NCBI RefSeq assembly: GCF_027580225.2
Contig: NC_073340.2
Coordinates: 17,244,001 to 17,308,000 of the forward strand
Direction: 5' to 3'
Length of the DNA stretch: 64,000 bases
DNA from: Misgurnus anguillicaudatus
Taxonomy: Eukaryota > Chordata > Actinopteri > Cypriniformes > Cobitidae
In this document: positions 11,974 to 25,222 of the stretch, in pieces
How the letters are laid out: every line of letters starts with the position of its first letter
How positions within the stretch are numbered: the first letter of the stretch is position 1
The notes under the pieces: generated by a model
Databases searched by the model: none
What the model saw: only the letters and a program-made list of their open reading frames with translations
Told to the model about the DNA's origin: nothing
Position numbers and translations under genes: made by a program

Positions 11974-12222
11974 CGCAAGCCTGATTCTCACTGGGGCTTG
12001 CATCATTTCCTCTAAATCGTTGTCAAATTTATCCACATGCACAGAAGATTCTGTCTTCAAGGGTTTAGGAGTAAAAGGTTTGAGATCATTCTGATGATTA
12101 AAGTTTTGTTTTAGCAGACAGGTTCTCTTATTTTTACTCCTTTTAAGCGATTCTTCATTTCCCAGGGGAATCAAAATATACCAACATTTAAATCTTTCTT
12201 TATATTCCGTTTGCTTTTTAGT
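11974..12222 (-). CDS. Candidate 3'-terminal exon of an unidentified gene
   Basis: On the minus strand the frame is open for roughly 80 codons. It begins after possible AG acceptors near 12215-12225 and ends in TAG at 11974-11976. The predicted C-terminus is basic then acidic, with the motif KFDNDLEEMMQAPVRIRLA at the very end. A minus-strand AATAAA lies about 24 bases past the stop (rc of tttatt near 11945), which is what a short terminal exon would show. No upstream exon was identified; the interval to 14309 is filled by transposons. I do not recognise the protein. It could equally be chance in AT-rich DNA or a gene relic. Confidence 0.3.
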
Positions 12223-12263
12223 CTTACATCAGAATATTTTTTAACAACACAATATACTTTAGG

Positions 12264-12769
12264 TTTAAAGGGGACATTTCACACAACTTTTTTTAGATGT
12301 AAAATAATTTTTTGGTGTCCCCATACATATGTGAAGTTTTAGCTCAAAATACATTTATAATAGATAATTTATTATAGCATGTTAAAATTGCCACTTTGTA
12401 GGTGTGAGCAAAAATGTGCCGTTTTTGGGTGTGTCCTTTTAAATGCAAATGAGCTGCACACACTAATCGCCATGATAGTAGTTTGTTGAAATTGAAACTC
12501 ATTTGTGCTGTCAATTATTTCTCTCTCTCTCTGCTCTAAATGGAAGCCCTGGTTGGATAGTGGGGACGGTATAATTATAATAAGATCCCCTTTTGACATC
12601 ACAAAAGGGGCCAGATTTCAATGACCTATTTTTCGCATGCTTGCAGAGAATGGTTTACCAAAAACTGGGTTGATCTTTTTCACATTTTCTAGGTTGATAG
12701 AAGCACTAGGTACCCAAATATAGCAATTAAATATGGAAAGGCAGATTTTCATGATATGTCCCCTTTAAA
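12264..12769. mobile_element. TIR element with ends tttaaaggggacat / atgtcccctttaaa
   Basis: About 506 bp bounded by 14-bp inverted repeats, no transposase. Such ends are common in teleost non-autonomous elements. Confidence 0.75.
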
Positions 12770-12801
12770 GCTCAAAGTGTATGCATGTATGCTTGCATGT
12801 A

Positions 12802-14307
12802 CAGTGAGGAAAATAAGTATTTCAACACCCTGCTACTTTGCAAGTTCTCCCACTTAGAAATCATGGAGAGGGTCTGAAATTGTCATCGAAATCACAATAT
12901 ATGATTTTTTAAAACTATTTATTTGTATGACACAGCTGCAAACAAGCACCTGAACACCTGTCTATCAGCTAGAATTCTGACCCTCAAAGACCTGTTAGTC
13001 TGCCTTTAAAATGTCCACCTCCACTCCATTTATTATCCTACATTAGATGCACCTATCTGAGGCTGTTAGCTGCATAAAGACACCTGTCCACCCCATACAA
13101 TCAGTAAGAATCCAACTACTAACATGGCCAAGACCAAAGACACTAGAGACAAAATTGTACACCTCCACAAGGCTGGAAAGGGCTACGGGGAAATTGCCAA
13201 GCAGCTTGGTGAAAAAAGGTCCACTGTTGGAGCAATCATTAGAAAATGGAAGAAGCTACACATGACGGTCAATCTTACTCGGACTGGTGCTCCATGCAAG
13301 ATCTCACCTCGTGGGGTCTTAATGATCCTAAGAAAGGTGAGAAATCATCCCAGAACTACATGGAAGGAGCTGGGACCACCTTTTCCAAGTTTATTGTTAG
13401 TAATACACTAAGACGTCATGGTTTGAAATCATGCATGGCACGGAAGGTTTCCCTGCTTAAACCAGCACATGTCCAGGCCCGTCTTAAGTTTGCCAATGAC
13501 TATTTGGATGATCCAGAGAAGTCATGAAAGTAAGTCATGTGGTCAGATGAGACCAAAAAAGAACTTTTTAGTCATAATTCCACTAAACGTGTTTGGAGGA
13601 AGAAGAATAATAATGAGTACCATCTCAAGAAGACCATCCCTACTGTAAAGCATGGGCGTGGTAGCATCATGCTTTGGGGGTGTTTTTCTACACATGGGGA
13701 CAGGGGGACGGCACTGTATTAAAGAGAGGATGACCGGGGCCATGTCTTGCAAGATTTTGGGGAACAACCTCCTTCCCTCAGTTAGAGCATTGAAGATGGG
13801 TCGAGGCTGGGTCTATCAACATGACAATGACCTAAAGCACACAGCCAGGATAACCAAGGAGTGGCTTTGTAAGAAGCATATCAAGGTTCTGGCATTGCCT
13901 AGCCAGTCTCCAGATCTAAACCCAATAGAGAATCTTTGGAGGGAGCTCAAACCTGACTGATCTAGAGAAGATCTGTGTGGAGGAGTGGGCCAAAATCCCT
14001 CCTGCAGTGTGTGCAAACCAGATGAAAAACTACAGGAAACATTTGACCTCTGTAATTGCAAACAAAGACTACTGTACCAAATATTAACATTGATTTTCTC
14101 AGGTGTTCAAATACTTACCTGCAGCTGTATCATACAAATAAATAGTTAAAAAAGCATACATTGTGATTTCTTTTTTTTCCGTTTTTTTTAGATTATGTCT
14201 CTCACAGTGGATATGCACCTACGATGGCAATTTCAGACCCCTCCATGATTTCTAAGTGGGAGAACTTGCAAAATAGTAGGGTGTTGAAATACTTATTTTC
14301 CTCACTG
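12802..14307 (+). mobile_element. Tc1-like transposon, decayed
   Basis: Long inverted terminal repeats begin cagtgaggaaaataagtatt and end with the complementary cctcactg. A left-flanking TA matches Tc1/mariner target choice; the right flank reads AA, so the second TA has mutated. The shared TIR segment includes 'gcaagttctcccacttagaa'. About 1.5 kb, the normal size for a fish Tc1 element. It contains the broken transposase at 13124-14087. Confidence 0.93.
13124..14087 (+). pseudogene. Tc1-like transposase, frameshifted and inactive
   Basis: Starts [20 protein letters not shown], a typical Tc1 helix-turn-helix N-terminus. Pieces then continue in changing frames: [72 protein letters not shown] and [15 protein letters not shown]. 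The order matches a DDE transposase of about 340 residues: two helix-turn-helix motifs, then the catalytic Asp of SDE, the second Asp of QHDND and the Glu of NPIENLW. Stops (TGA near 13527, TAA near 13720) and several frame changes rule out function. Confidence 0.92.
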
Positions 14308-14615
14308 AAGGGTTCTGCAGTGAAAGTTGTTAAATACCAATGAAATTACTAATGTGACATTTGTGAAAATAAGGTATTTCAGGTACTGACTAATAACCAC
14401 TGATTAATTTAATGCCATTAAATTAAAATGACTGAACCTAAACATAAGAGCCTGATAATAAATGCTCATTTACAAGTAAAAACTTCAGACACACTTGAGC
14501 GTTTTGCATCTGAAGTATTTAAATTTAAACTGATGTCATTATTAAACATTTAAAACTATAATCAATACTATATACTAAAAATAAAGGTTTGTTACAGATC
14601 ACCATTTTGGTATAT

Positions 14616-17600
14616 TTTATTGGAGTTCAACACATGCATGAATCAAACAGTACAGAGCGCAACTTGAGGTATAACAACAGGTAAGCACACAGACCAACAA
14701 CCAGTACAATCTGTAAAACCAAGACCAATCACAGCAATGATCGCTGGTTAAAAGTGTACAACTTATGCCTAACCCCTCATACAAAAACACATACACACAC
14801 AAACACACACATACTGCATTTCAGTTCTGCTGTATGTTGGAAAGCTCGATTCTCTCCCTTTCTTTCCTTGATAAATACAGAATAAACATTGTGTCTGCAA
14901 CAGACACCAGTATACCAGGAGCTGTTGAAACACATACACAGACACACAACTCCAAATACATATCAAGGTGCCATTCCTAAAGAAACGCTCAACGGTACAA
15001 AAAGGGTTCCTCTGCCAAAAAACATTGCTGTAATCTATGTGTTGGGAAAGTATTTCCACTCCAGGTTGAAAAGCATAGTCAAAAAAGGAAAGTGTGGAAA
15101 CAAAGCAAATGAATTTGATCTTTACAGTCCCTTCATATTAATATAGAGTCAATACTGATTCATCAAAATAAATTTGTTTTACATTCTCAAACTGTACATT
15201 TCTGAGACAATTTTACAGCCAACACCAATTCAAATTAAATCAACTTGCAGCATTTATAGATGAAATTGCACAATTTACCTACAATGAAAGTAGTAAAGTG
15301 ATAAATAACTATTTTCAAAAAGTTACATATTCCTTAATGATCCACTTCTGCGATAGTGTCATAAACAACAGCATTTCAAAAGGACAGTTAGCATCCATAG
15401 GAAACTTAGTAGTGTATATATATGAATGAATATTTATGCTGAGATCTACATCTTTTTATAGAAATACTATCAAATGTGACCACCAGCATTGTCTCTAAAA
15501 TCTCTGCATAAGAAATATATAGCAGCCATAGTATTTAACAGCAATGCAATTTAATTGAATTATCCTCATACCCAGCGAATTTTTAAGAAACAACATCTAT
15601 ATAAATTCTGCTAAATGATTTCTCAATTATTTGCTTTGGTGTATTCATCATTTCCCCAAAACTAAATGAATGAATACCATGACACTGTTTCCCTTTAACG
15701 AATCAACAACCTAAGTTTGACGTGACTGTAAAGTTTACAAGCATAGCACAATGAACTCTCACAAAATCTGATCCTCAATTAACCTCCACAGTAATATATC
15801 CGCAATTACAAAAGCAAAATTAATCAAAATCAACGGGATCATTTTTAATAACATGTAGTGTGATAAATTATATAAAATTATTAGCCATGCAAAAAGTGCA
15901 CTGTCCTTTTGATTTGTGTAAACCTTTAGGAACAAAATCATTTACGAACGTAACTACAACCCCTTTGGACACTAAAAAGCCATATACGTATTTAAGTTAG
16001 TTGACTTTATGCTTAAAATATTTGCTAATGTTTGCTCAAGTTTGGTCCGTCAAAGCAGTATGTACACAATAGTGAGACTCAAACTACAAAGATTTGATTA
16101 GCACATTCAACTCACTGACTAAAGTTTAAATGTGCAAACACGAGTACCGAACATTTAATGACTGTTAGCTGTTAAAACTACCTACATTCTGTTCTTTAAG
16201 GCAGATCCATTTCTTTCCCCAATAATAACGCTATGAAACCATTTCTGCGGCAGTTGTGCAAGGTAAAATCTAATTTAAAGTGCCTTGCAGTCACCATCAG
16301 TTCTCTATAAACTTCATTTGTTTTCTGTCTTATATTAGGCAGCATTGAAATAAGTGATATCTTAAATGTTGCATTCGAACAAAACCTCTTAACAGCCGAT
16401 AGGTGAATAAATCTTTCAGTGCAAATTAAAAAATACTTACATATTTTTTGTTCCTATTAATCCTATCTAATAGACAATGATTTTGCCATGAAACAAATAA
16501 TACCATTTAAAAGCATCCAGTGAAAATAATATAATTTCCCCCTGTGGTATGACTGTGTAGTTCAGAGATGTAGTACAGACCAAGACACTTCCATTTAAAC
16601 CAATTATACAGCACAATGTTCAAATAGTAAAATTCATTGTGAATAGCTTTTTAAATGAGCCTTTTACTGTTTAAAATGTTTTTCTGGAATAGTTATGCTT
16701 GTTGTCTCATTTAATAACTGAGGTAATTTCTTTATTGTAATATGACCTTAAGGAATAGTTCACCCAAAAATCATATTGTTTGCTTGCTGGCGTTTTGGGT
16801 CAATGGCAACAAACCATTTTTAAACCCCATGCTACTTTTATAGCTCCTTCTAGACCTCTGCGAATAGCAATTTTCTCACTGTTTATCACAAAGAGATACG
16901 GTTTCGATTCAAAAGTCTCGGAGATTACTTTTATAATACTTCAATCGCGCCTCTTTGATCTGTCCAAAGCTTAGCATTAGAAATCATCATTCATAAGGAT
17001 GAGAAAATGACAATGTATACACAGTAAAAGAAAGATTTGTTGGTTCAACTTAAAAAAGAAAGCTACCTGGTTGTCTTGAAATTTTGAGTTCATTCAACTT
17101 AAAAATATTAGTTGACTCGAAAGGCAACCAGGTAACTTCCTTTAAGTTGAACCAACTTTTTTGAGAGTGTAGTGTTCCTTAAAATGTGTAAAAATGAGTT
17201 TGAATGTGCGATTGATTGGTTTAAACTCAGCCTCCATTAACATCAGAGGTACTAACGGAAAATGTCACAATAAATAACACCAAATTAAGCATCTCTTTCA
17301 AAAACTCATTGGGAAAGTGGAATTAAAAGAAAAACAGCTCCCTTTAAAGATTCTTGAGAAAACACAAACAGGATTATTTTGCTGTTGCATGCAAGACCAC
17401 ATTGAACACAAAGTGAAACATGGTCAGATCTACAGTAGCAGACAACTTCAACGTGAATTTTCTTGCGTTGTACCACGAATATTATTTAAAAAAATAGACA
17501 TCAACCTCTCAAACCCACACTGAAAAGTATGTTTAGAGAGAGATAAAGAGGGAGCTTCTTATACAGCACTTTCAATGGAATGAAAACTTTGTAGTGTATG

Positions 17601-17785
17601 AAAATGTCCAATATGAAAATGTGTAGTGTGTGAAACAGTTCAGTGGACACTGTGATAGTGTTGATTGTGCTGGAAATGCTGTAAGCAGGAGAGAAAGAGG
17701 GGAGGCTGATGGATCTGCTAAGCGACTGACCCATCACAAGCACACATGAGCAGTGCTGGGCCATCCCAGAACAACTGACACTTAT
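14616..17785 (-). other. Probable 3' UTR of tom1l2, with poly(A) signal
   Basis: The stretch after the tom1l2 stop is mostly unique sequence without coding exons. At 14616-14621 tttatt reads AATAAA on the minus strand, a plausible cleavage signal about 3.2 kb past the stop. Small transposon fragments occur inside (16750-16780 and 17038-17156). The UTR extent is inferred; RNA evidence would decide it. Confidence 0.45.
17038..17156. repeat. Foldback repeat 'ggttcaacttaaa'
   Basis: The left arm ggttcaacttaaaaaagaaa pairs with the right arm tttaagttgaacc. An inner pair, 'gctacctggttgtcttg' and 'ggcaaccaggtaac', also pairs. Together they form a hairpin of about 119 bp within the probable tom1l2 3' UTR. 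Confidence 0.65.
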
Positions 17786-20700
17786 CTACAAGGCAAACAG
17801 GGTGTCCTCGGACCGTCCCGTCTTTTTATTCGCGCTTGCAGCAGCGCCTGCAGGAGCGGAAAGATCGTCATTAGGGGGCGTCGGGAGCATCTCTGCCGCT
17901 TTGGCCCTCTCCTCCAAAAATTTGTCAAACTCTGGAAGAAAGTATTTGAAAATTAACTATATGGAAACAACGTTTAAACTTGTAATTTAATGTAGTGCAG
18001 CTTTAAAGAGATAGAGGAGTCAACAAAATACTAAGAAAAAGATATTCATGTTAACCATTTCAGCAATGTTAAATAGCAAACAAGATTTATTTATGTCAAC
18101 CTAAAATAATTATGCTGATCGGATCGTTTAAAAATTGTGAATTACATAGGAAAAAATAAAAAAACTGAAGGATTTTCACTATAAGATAAAGATGGCGTAT
18201 GAATAATGTTCATTTTCATACCTTCACTTGTCACACCCTCCTCTCCTTCATCTCCTTTCTGCAAAAGAAAAAAACCCAGAAAAGTTTTTAGTGCATGGAT
18301 GCTTAAAATACAAATGACACGTTTATACAAAACTTTAAATTTAAAGTTAATAAAGTTATCATTTTAAATATAAAGAATTAATAAATAAATGATTTCCCTT
18401 TAAATGACCAACTTCATCACAAATTTAAATCCCCAAAGTAATTCCCAGAAAAACATCCAAGAGAGGCATTAGTATAGAAATTAAAAAGTTAAAAGTAGTG
18501 ATGCACCGATGTATCGGCCGACCGATATATATCGGCAATAGCACGAGAAAGGCCGATACCGATTGTTTATTAATTAACTGCATAAAGAAATCCATTATAT
18601 GTAAAAAATGAGTTAATGTTGTTAATAAAATAAATGCTGAATAGCAAAAACCATCTTTGAAGGTTGTCATGCTGTCTTATTATATTTGTTTTAGCTTAAT
18701 TTGTGCCTCTCTTATTATGTTGGTCAGTTGAATGTTATTAGATCCAATCCATGTTCAGTAAAAATTATTTGATGCAGAAATAAACTAGCTAGTAGACCAA
18801 CTGTATAGTATAAGTGTTTAATATAGGTATCGGCCAGAAGTTGTCTGTTTAAATCGGTATCGGCCCAAAAAAATCCTATCGGTGCATCACTAGTTAAAAG
18901 CGTGTGAAGCAAGCATCTGCTCAAAAGGCTCCAATAAAAAAAAAAGAAGTCTGTAAGAATATTCCAGAAAAGAAACACAGTTATTTATTAATAATTAATA
19001 ACATAAGTGGCAGCTGGTGACTTCTCTTCCAATGGGTGCATATCAAAATGTGTGTTTGGAGTGTCATGTGCGTTTCACATCTTGTCAAAATGTATGTTTG
19101 TTGCGTAATGTGCTTCTATGTGCATCATGCGTCATGTCAAAATACAAGCCTGCTGCACACGCGTCGGAAGGATTTATGATATAAGGGACGCTCACGTTCA
19201 CAAAATACTCTTAAGACACCAACTTAACATTAAACTCTGAATACACATGAGATTAAGCGAGTATCTGGAAAACGTGAGCATCTCTTCATAAAAATAAATG
19301 TATTTTGACATGACGCGTGATGCACATAAGTTTACATGACATGGCGAACACATATTTTGACATGACGATACACACACATGATGGGTTAAATACATGTTTT
19401 GACAAGCTTTCCATCGTCACCCTCGAAAAAGAAGTCACCGGCCGCCACTGAATTACACCACAGGAGGAACAGAAAATGACCTATAAATAGTACAAGGTGG
19501 TTAGTGAAAACATATTAAGGGAAATATAAAGCCTAAAGTAGGAAAAATGCTCAAATAAAACAAACAAAAGGAAATCTCACCACGTCAGTACTGAGCCACT
19601 CCTCAATGTCATCCATGACAGAGGACTGGTCAACAGCAGTCTATGGACCCAAACCATGGGCCGGAACCAAACAAATCAAATAAATAAATGCCAAGAAAAC
19701 AAAACAAAGCAAAACAAACAAAATATAACTTAATGAAATCTTAAACAAACCAACAAAAAAAACTATACAGACACATGCTAAGCCAACTGCAGCATTGCAC
19801 TAGACACCAAATAGTCCATACCCACCAACAAAACAACAAAGGCAAAGATAAGAAGTACAAAATAAAAGTGCTTCTTGCCCATTTAACCCTTTGTTGTTCA
19901 TCAACTGGTGTATTTCAAGCATGGTTTCACATCCTTAACCACATAATGATCTACATACTTAAAATTTTAATTGTTTATATGCAGTCTGTACAGTATGTAT
20001 GTATGACAAAATACGCACACAGGGTCACATCACACTCACCCCAGTGTTGTGCTGCTGTCTGACATCCAAAGTCGGGGCTGTCCCACTCAAAGCCTTTGTG
20101 TCCTCGAATGGCACACTGAAAATTCAAAAACCAGTACTGTGTGAGTGAACATGCTAAAAACTTTATTAGCATCTGATCTGAATGATGCCTCCATTATAAC
20201 TAGAGTGAATCTATATAGGCTTTTGCTAGTCAGATACATGCTATTTTGCTTTTGCTTTGCACATTTCTGAACAAGTATTATCAAAATGACTCATTGTTAT
20301 GGCAGGGCGGCACATTAAGCACAAATAATACCTGAAAAATTATAAAGCTCAAAGTTCACTGCCAGGCGATACATTCTCTTTAAAGGGACACTTCAACAAT
20401 TTGCATTAAGCTTTGTATCATTAGAACCCCAGTCATGTTTTTAAATAGTCGTGCATCATTCCCATCACTTCCCTGCTGCATTTACAGAGTATAGAGACTG
20501 AATCCGTTTTTGCAGTTTCATTTGTGTAATTACTTTGTTATTGTCTCAGACAAGTAGACAAGCCCTAATGGCATAATAACTCTATTTCATACGTCTTCCG
20601 CTGGTCAGGAATGGTGCCAGTCCTGGTCTGGGCAAACATGTCAAAATCATCTTGGGGTTGACAGCTGGTCAGAGAGCTCAAGGTGCCAGTCACGCTGTCT

Positions 20701-23700
20701 GAACCGACATCTGTAAAGCAATAAAAGATATTAATTTACATCAGCACAAACATCTGAAGAATACTGTGGCACAAGGTACAAGACTCACCCAAACCAGCCA
20801 GTCTAGAGGATAGTGTGACGGGAGAGGCAGAACGAATTGGAGCCACAGAGGGAGGCAGACTGGATGGAGGAGTAGCGCTGATCCTGGGGCTGACCACTGC
20901 TGGAGAGCCTGGTCCTAGATCAATCAGGTTATCTTCTGTAGCCTCGTTCAGGACCTGTGGATGTAAACACCATTCCACATAGATGCATATTGACTACCAA
21001 CACTTAAGGACAGTCACTTGCTTCCTAACAATAAATTAATATTTTTACACCGGTATACAGGATGGGCTACTACAGTAAAAAGGGAGTCACTAAAGTTTAG
21101 ATCTATAGGTTGAGGAAAGTGTGAGTTAAATGGCTGGGATGATTAATTTCACCATATTCACCAAGCCTTGTTTGGTTTGTGAAATTAAGTCTAGTATGCG
21201 TAATTCAAAATTTAAGAATTGATAAAAATGGTGAAGCAATGAGCTTGAGGAGCTCATAAGAGATGCTGATGGCAACTTAGGACATTCCCTGTATCTGGAA
21301 TAAGACAACTTTTTTGTATAGCTGAATGATTCCTTATAGCCTGTCGTCACATAAAAGACACATGCTCTCAGAGGAGCCTGCTCTCATAGACGCAAGTTCA
21401 AATTTATAAATAAAAAAATAAAAAAACATGCCGAAATGTGATTTGTCAGAGCAGTACTGCTGTGGAGGCGCACATGTTAATTAGGCAAAAACATGCTCTG
21501 GTGCTGTGGTACTACACATTATCTTGATCTAGGGATGCATAACGATTAATCTATAGCAGAATAAAAGTTATTGTTTACATTATATATGTGTGTGAACTGT
21601 GTATAATAATTATGTGTATATATAAATATGCACATATGCAGGTATAATTTTAAGAATTTTTTTTATATATTAAGTATTTATATATAATATAAATTATATA
21701 TAAATATACAAATGCATATACACATGAAAACATTTCTTAAATATATACATGCATGTGTGTGCATTTATCCATACAAAGTTATTATACACAGTTCATACAC
21801 ATGTATGATGTATACAAAAACTTTTATTCTGCTATAGATTAATCACGATTAATCGTTATGCATCCTTACTTGATATGATAGAGGTGTTGTTGTGCTTATT
21901 TAGGTGATGCAGGTTCAGATCTGGCCTGCAACATGTCCTAATCCCATGATTGTGATTATTTCCACCGTCTTTCTCCAAAACTTTTAATCCCCTTTCTACT
22001 ATACTTATTGGGCAATGATATGAGGTGGTATGGGCATGGCAAGCAAAGGTCACAGGCTGGTGGCGGGCCGATCATGATGAAGCATGCAAGGTGCAACATG
22101 GGAAGAATGTTCCAGCCAACCCTGACTCAACATTCCGTAGCATCCACAAAAATGCCAATAGATGACTTATATACTTGCCTCCCTCAGCTAGCAATAACAA
22201 AAACATAAGAAACACAAATCACAAAACAGAAAAACCACACCGTACATAATACTAACATGCACAATCACATCTCCTTGTACTAATGACAGATGTTTGCACA
22301 GCAAATGTACATTCTCACAGAATACTATCAAGCGAAAAGCAAGCAATGAGGGAAAGTGATATTCATGAGCTGTGCCTTTGAAATGATGACCTATTAAAAA
22401 AAACACATTGAGGATAAAATGATGCTAACGCCGGTTTCACATCGCAAGCGTGAACGGCGTGTGCTCGCGTAGCAGGAGCGGTGTGAAGCAGCAGTGCTGC
22501 GATCATTTCTGCGCCAACTCTATTTTTGCTGCGCTGCTCATGCTCAATTAAAGTGACAGTGCATTGTTTATGGTTTAAATGCTCGAGGATTGACGTGAAA
22601 AAGTGTAATTTTCCCATAAAATCATGAACTTGATGCCAAGTGTGTATTAAACATTTAAAATAAAGCAAAAAAATATTTAAAAACACACCGTTGCCACAAA
22701 ACTGCGATGTCATTTACTTTCTGCACAGCATTAATAAATCCTCATATATGGGGCGGCAGTGATTCATGTAGGTTGTCTACAAATCGAAAGGTTTGTGGTT
22801 CAATCCTCGGCTCCACCTGACCAAGTGTCGAGGTGTCCTTGACCAAGACACCTAACCCCAGCTGCTCCCAACGAGTTGGATGGTGCTGCCGTCGGTGTAT
22901 GAATGTGTGAGTGAATGGGTGAATGTGAGGCAATATGTAAAGCGCTTTGGATGGCCATTGGTCTACCGTCAGAGAAGCATGTACAACTATAAATCTAAAT
23001 CTTATACTTATACTGTTGATCTATTGCATCATGCTGTCAATCACTAAGTGAAATCTTTTCTTTTATCGTAACCTTCAGAGAAACAGATTTAATATTGTGC
23101 CATGGGGTTTTTATGTCTATAATTGTGCATTGTGTCTGTATCTGTCATTACACGGACCAGAACAGTACAAAAACAATAGAGGTTAAACAAATTATATAAA
23201 AATTATATAAATTACACTGATAGTCATAAAACGTATTGAAGAGGTTTTGCTCATAAATGTACGTAAAATAATGTGATTTTTATACTGTTGGTAAACTGCA
23301 CAGTATGTACTACAAACCGGTGTTAAAGCACAATTGCCATGCGCTGCTCACGCTTGCAGTGTGAAACCAGAGTAATACACAGATTAAAGGTCTTGTTTAA
23401 AGTAAATACAACATACCCCATTGTTAACGCCTTGAGCTGTTCGGCCAGTTCGGAACCTCTCATATCTAAAAGAAACACAATAGATAAACAATAAGAACCA
23501 ATGTAACTAATTACCTTTTCATTAATCTCACTAAAACTGGATCACACCTCTCATATCTTAAGAAGATGTTGTTGAGGTCATCATTGACGTGCAGGAGCTC
23601 TTCCGTGACTTCTTCGTTGGACACACGAGAGATGAGCTCAACTATCCTTTGCTGCATGGCCCTGCATGTCCTGTTCAACTCCTTCAAGGCAGGCAGGAAA

Positions 23701-25159
23701 CATTGTAAATGAATAGTAAAATACATTAATGCTCCGTAGTAGAGAGGTATCAACACTCCCTCTAGTGGTCATTTTAAAATTCAGTGATATTTGCTGCAAC
23801 AATGGCCCTGTTTGAACTTGATTTCAAGATATATCTATGGTGACTCAATCATAATTCATCAGCCAAGAATGTTTACAAAGCAGATGTGACCTTTAAACGA
23901 ATTAAGTGGTAACATCACAAATGCAAGGTGGTCATAAGCATTTTCGACTACATGTGATTATGGAACTATTGTGATTGGATCACCTGAGCTCTGAATATCA
24001 GGTCAAAATCAATTTCAAACCTGCAGAAGTTCATGATCAGATGGATCTTCTTGACCTGGAACCATCTCTGTTAACATCTCCGACATCACCTTAGTGTTCC
24101 CACGCACAACGTCGAGTTCACTGCGCAGCTTGCAAATCTAAACCACAATATTATACTGTGTTATATGCAATCTGACAAGTGTCAACTCATCTTACTAAAA
24201 TAGTGAAACTAGTAAATTCTACCTTACCTGTTCAGGGGAAGGATTGATTGATGCAGACATTTGAAGATTGGGCAACTGTGGAGAAGTGTGGGCGACAGGT
24301 GCCGCCGGGAAGGGAGGAGCAGAGCCAGGTTGGGGCTGTGGTTTGGGCTGGGGAGGGGCAGTGAATTTTGGCTGCTCTAGTTCCGGAGCACTTTGTTGCC
24401 GTTATCAGCAGAGCAAGACAATAAGTAAAAGTGCAGAGATAAAGAAGGTTGGTAAAGCTATAAAGTTTAATAAATGATAAGGGGCAGAATATTTTTAAAA
24501 TTTTTAAATAATTACTGGGAGTAAAAATATAAGAATAAACGTTTATCAAGGAGCCTATGTTGCCAACAAAGCATAATGCTGCTGATGTCAGCACATACCC
24601 GTTGTGGTGTATGGATAGGGGACAAGGTCTCCAATTCAGATCGAGGAAACTCTATACCCTTCCTCTTCATTTCCTCATAGACGTGGACCACTCCGGTCAA
24701 ATCTGGACTACTTCTGAATGCATCTGCCCAAGCCTGTGAGAGTATGTGAAAACTGAATAAGCAGTGTATACTATAAACATAGGACTTTTTTAAAGCTAAC
24801 AAGGAGGTAAATTCGTTCTGAGTGATCTTCTTTGTCCTATATTTAGCATTAGTAGTATTAGGCAAAGGGCGAAACAAACCAGGTATTCACTAGGCATTTT
24901 GGAAACTGCTAAAAATACCAAACAATGTTTTCTAAATCAAAATATGTAGTCAACCAAAAAATAAACTTTGTCATGAACAAAGTGATTCTAGAGGTACCAT
25001 CACTGGGAGTTATCACAGACTAATTAAATTCAGGTCGCCCTTGGTCACTTGAACCAAACCTGGTAACCAGATCCACTCAGTTCCAACGAGCACAACTCCA
25101 GTAATAACGAATGAACAAGATCTCCCTGGCAACTGAGCATCAGGTAACCAGCCCATGAT

Positions 25160-25222
<63 letters not shown>

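Noticed and set aside
24232..24594. 120-codon minus frame including part of tom1l2 exon 6
   Set aside because: It is out of frame with the conserved proline-rich exon; only the APELEQPKF frame links to the next exon.
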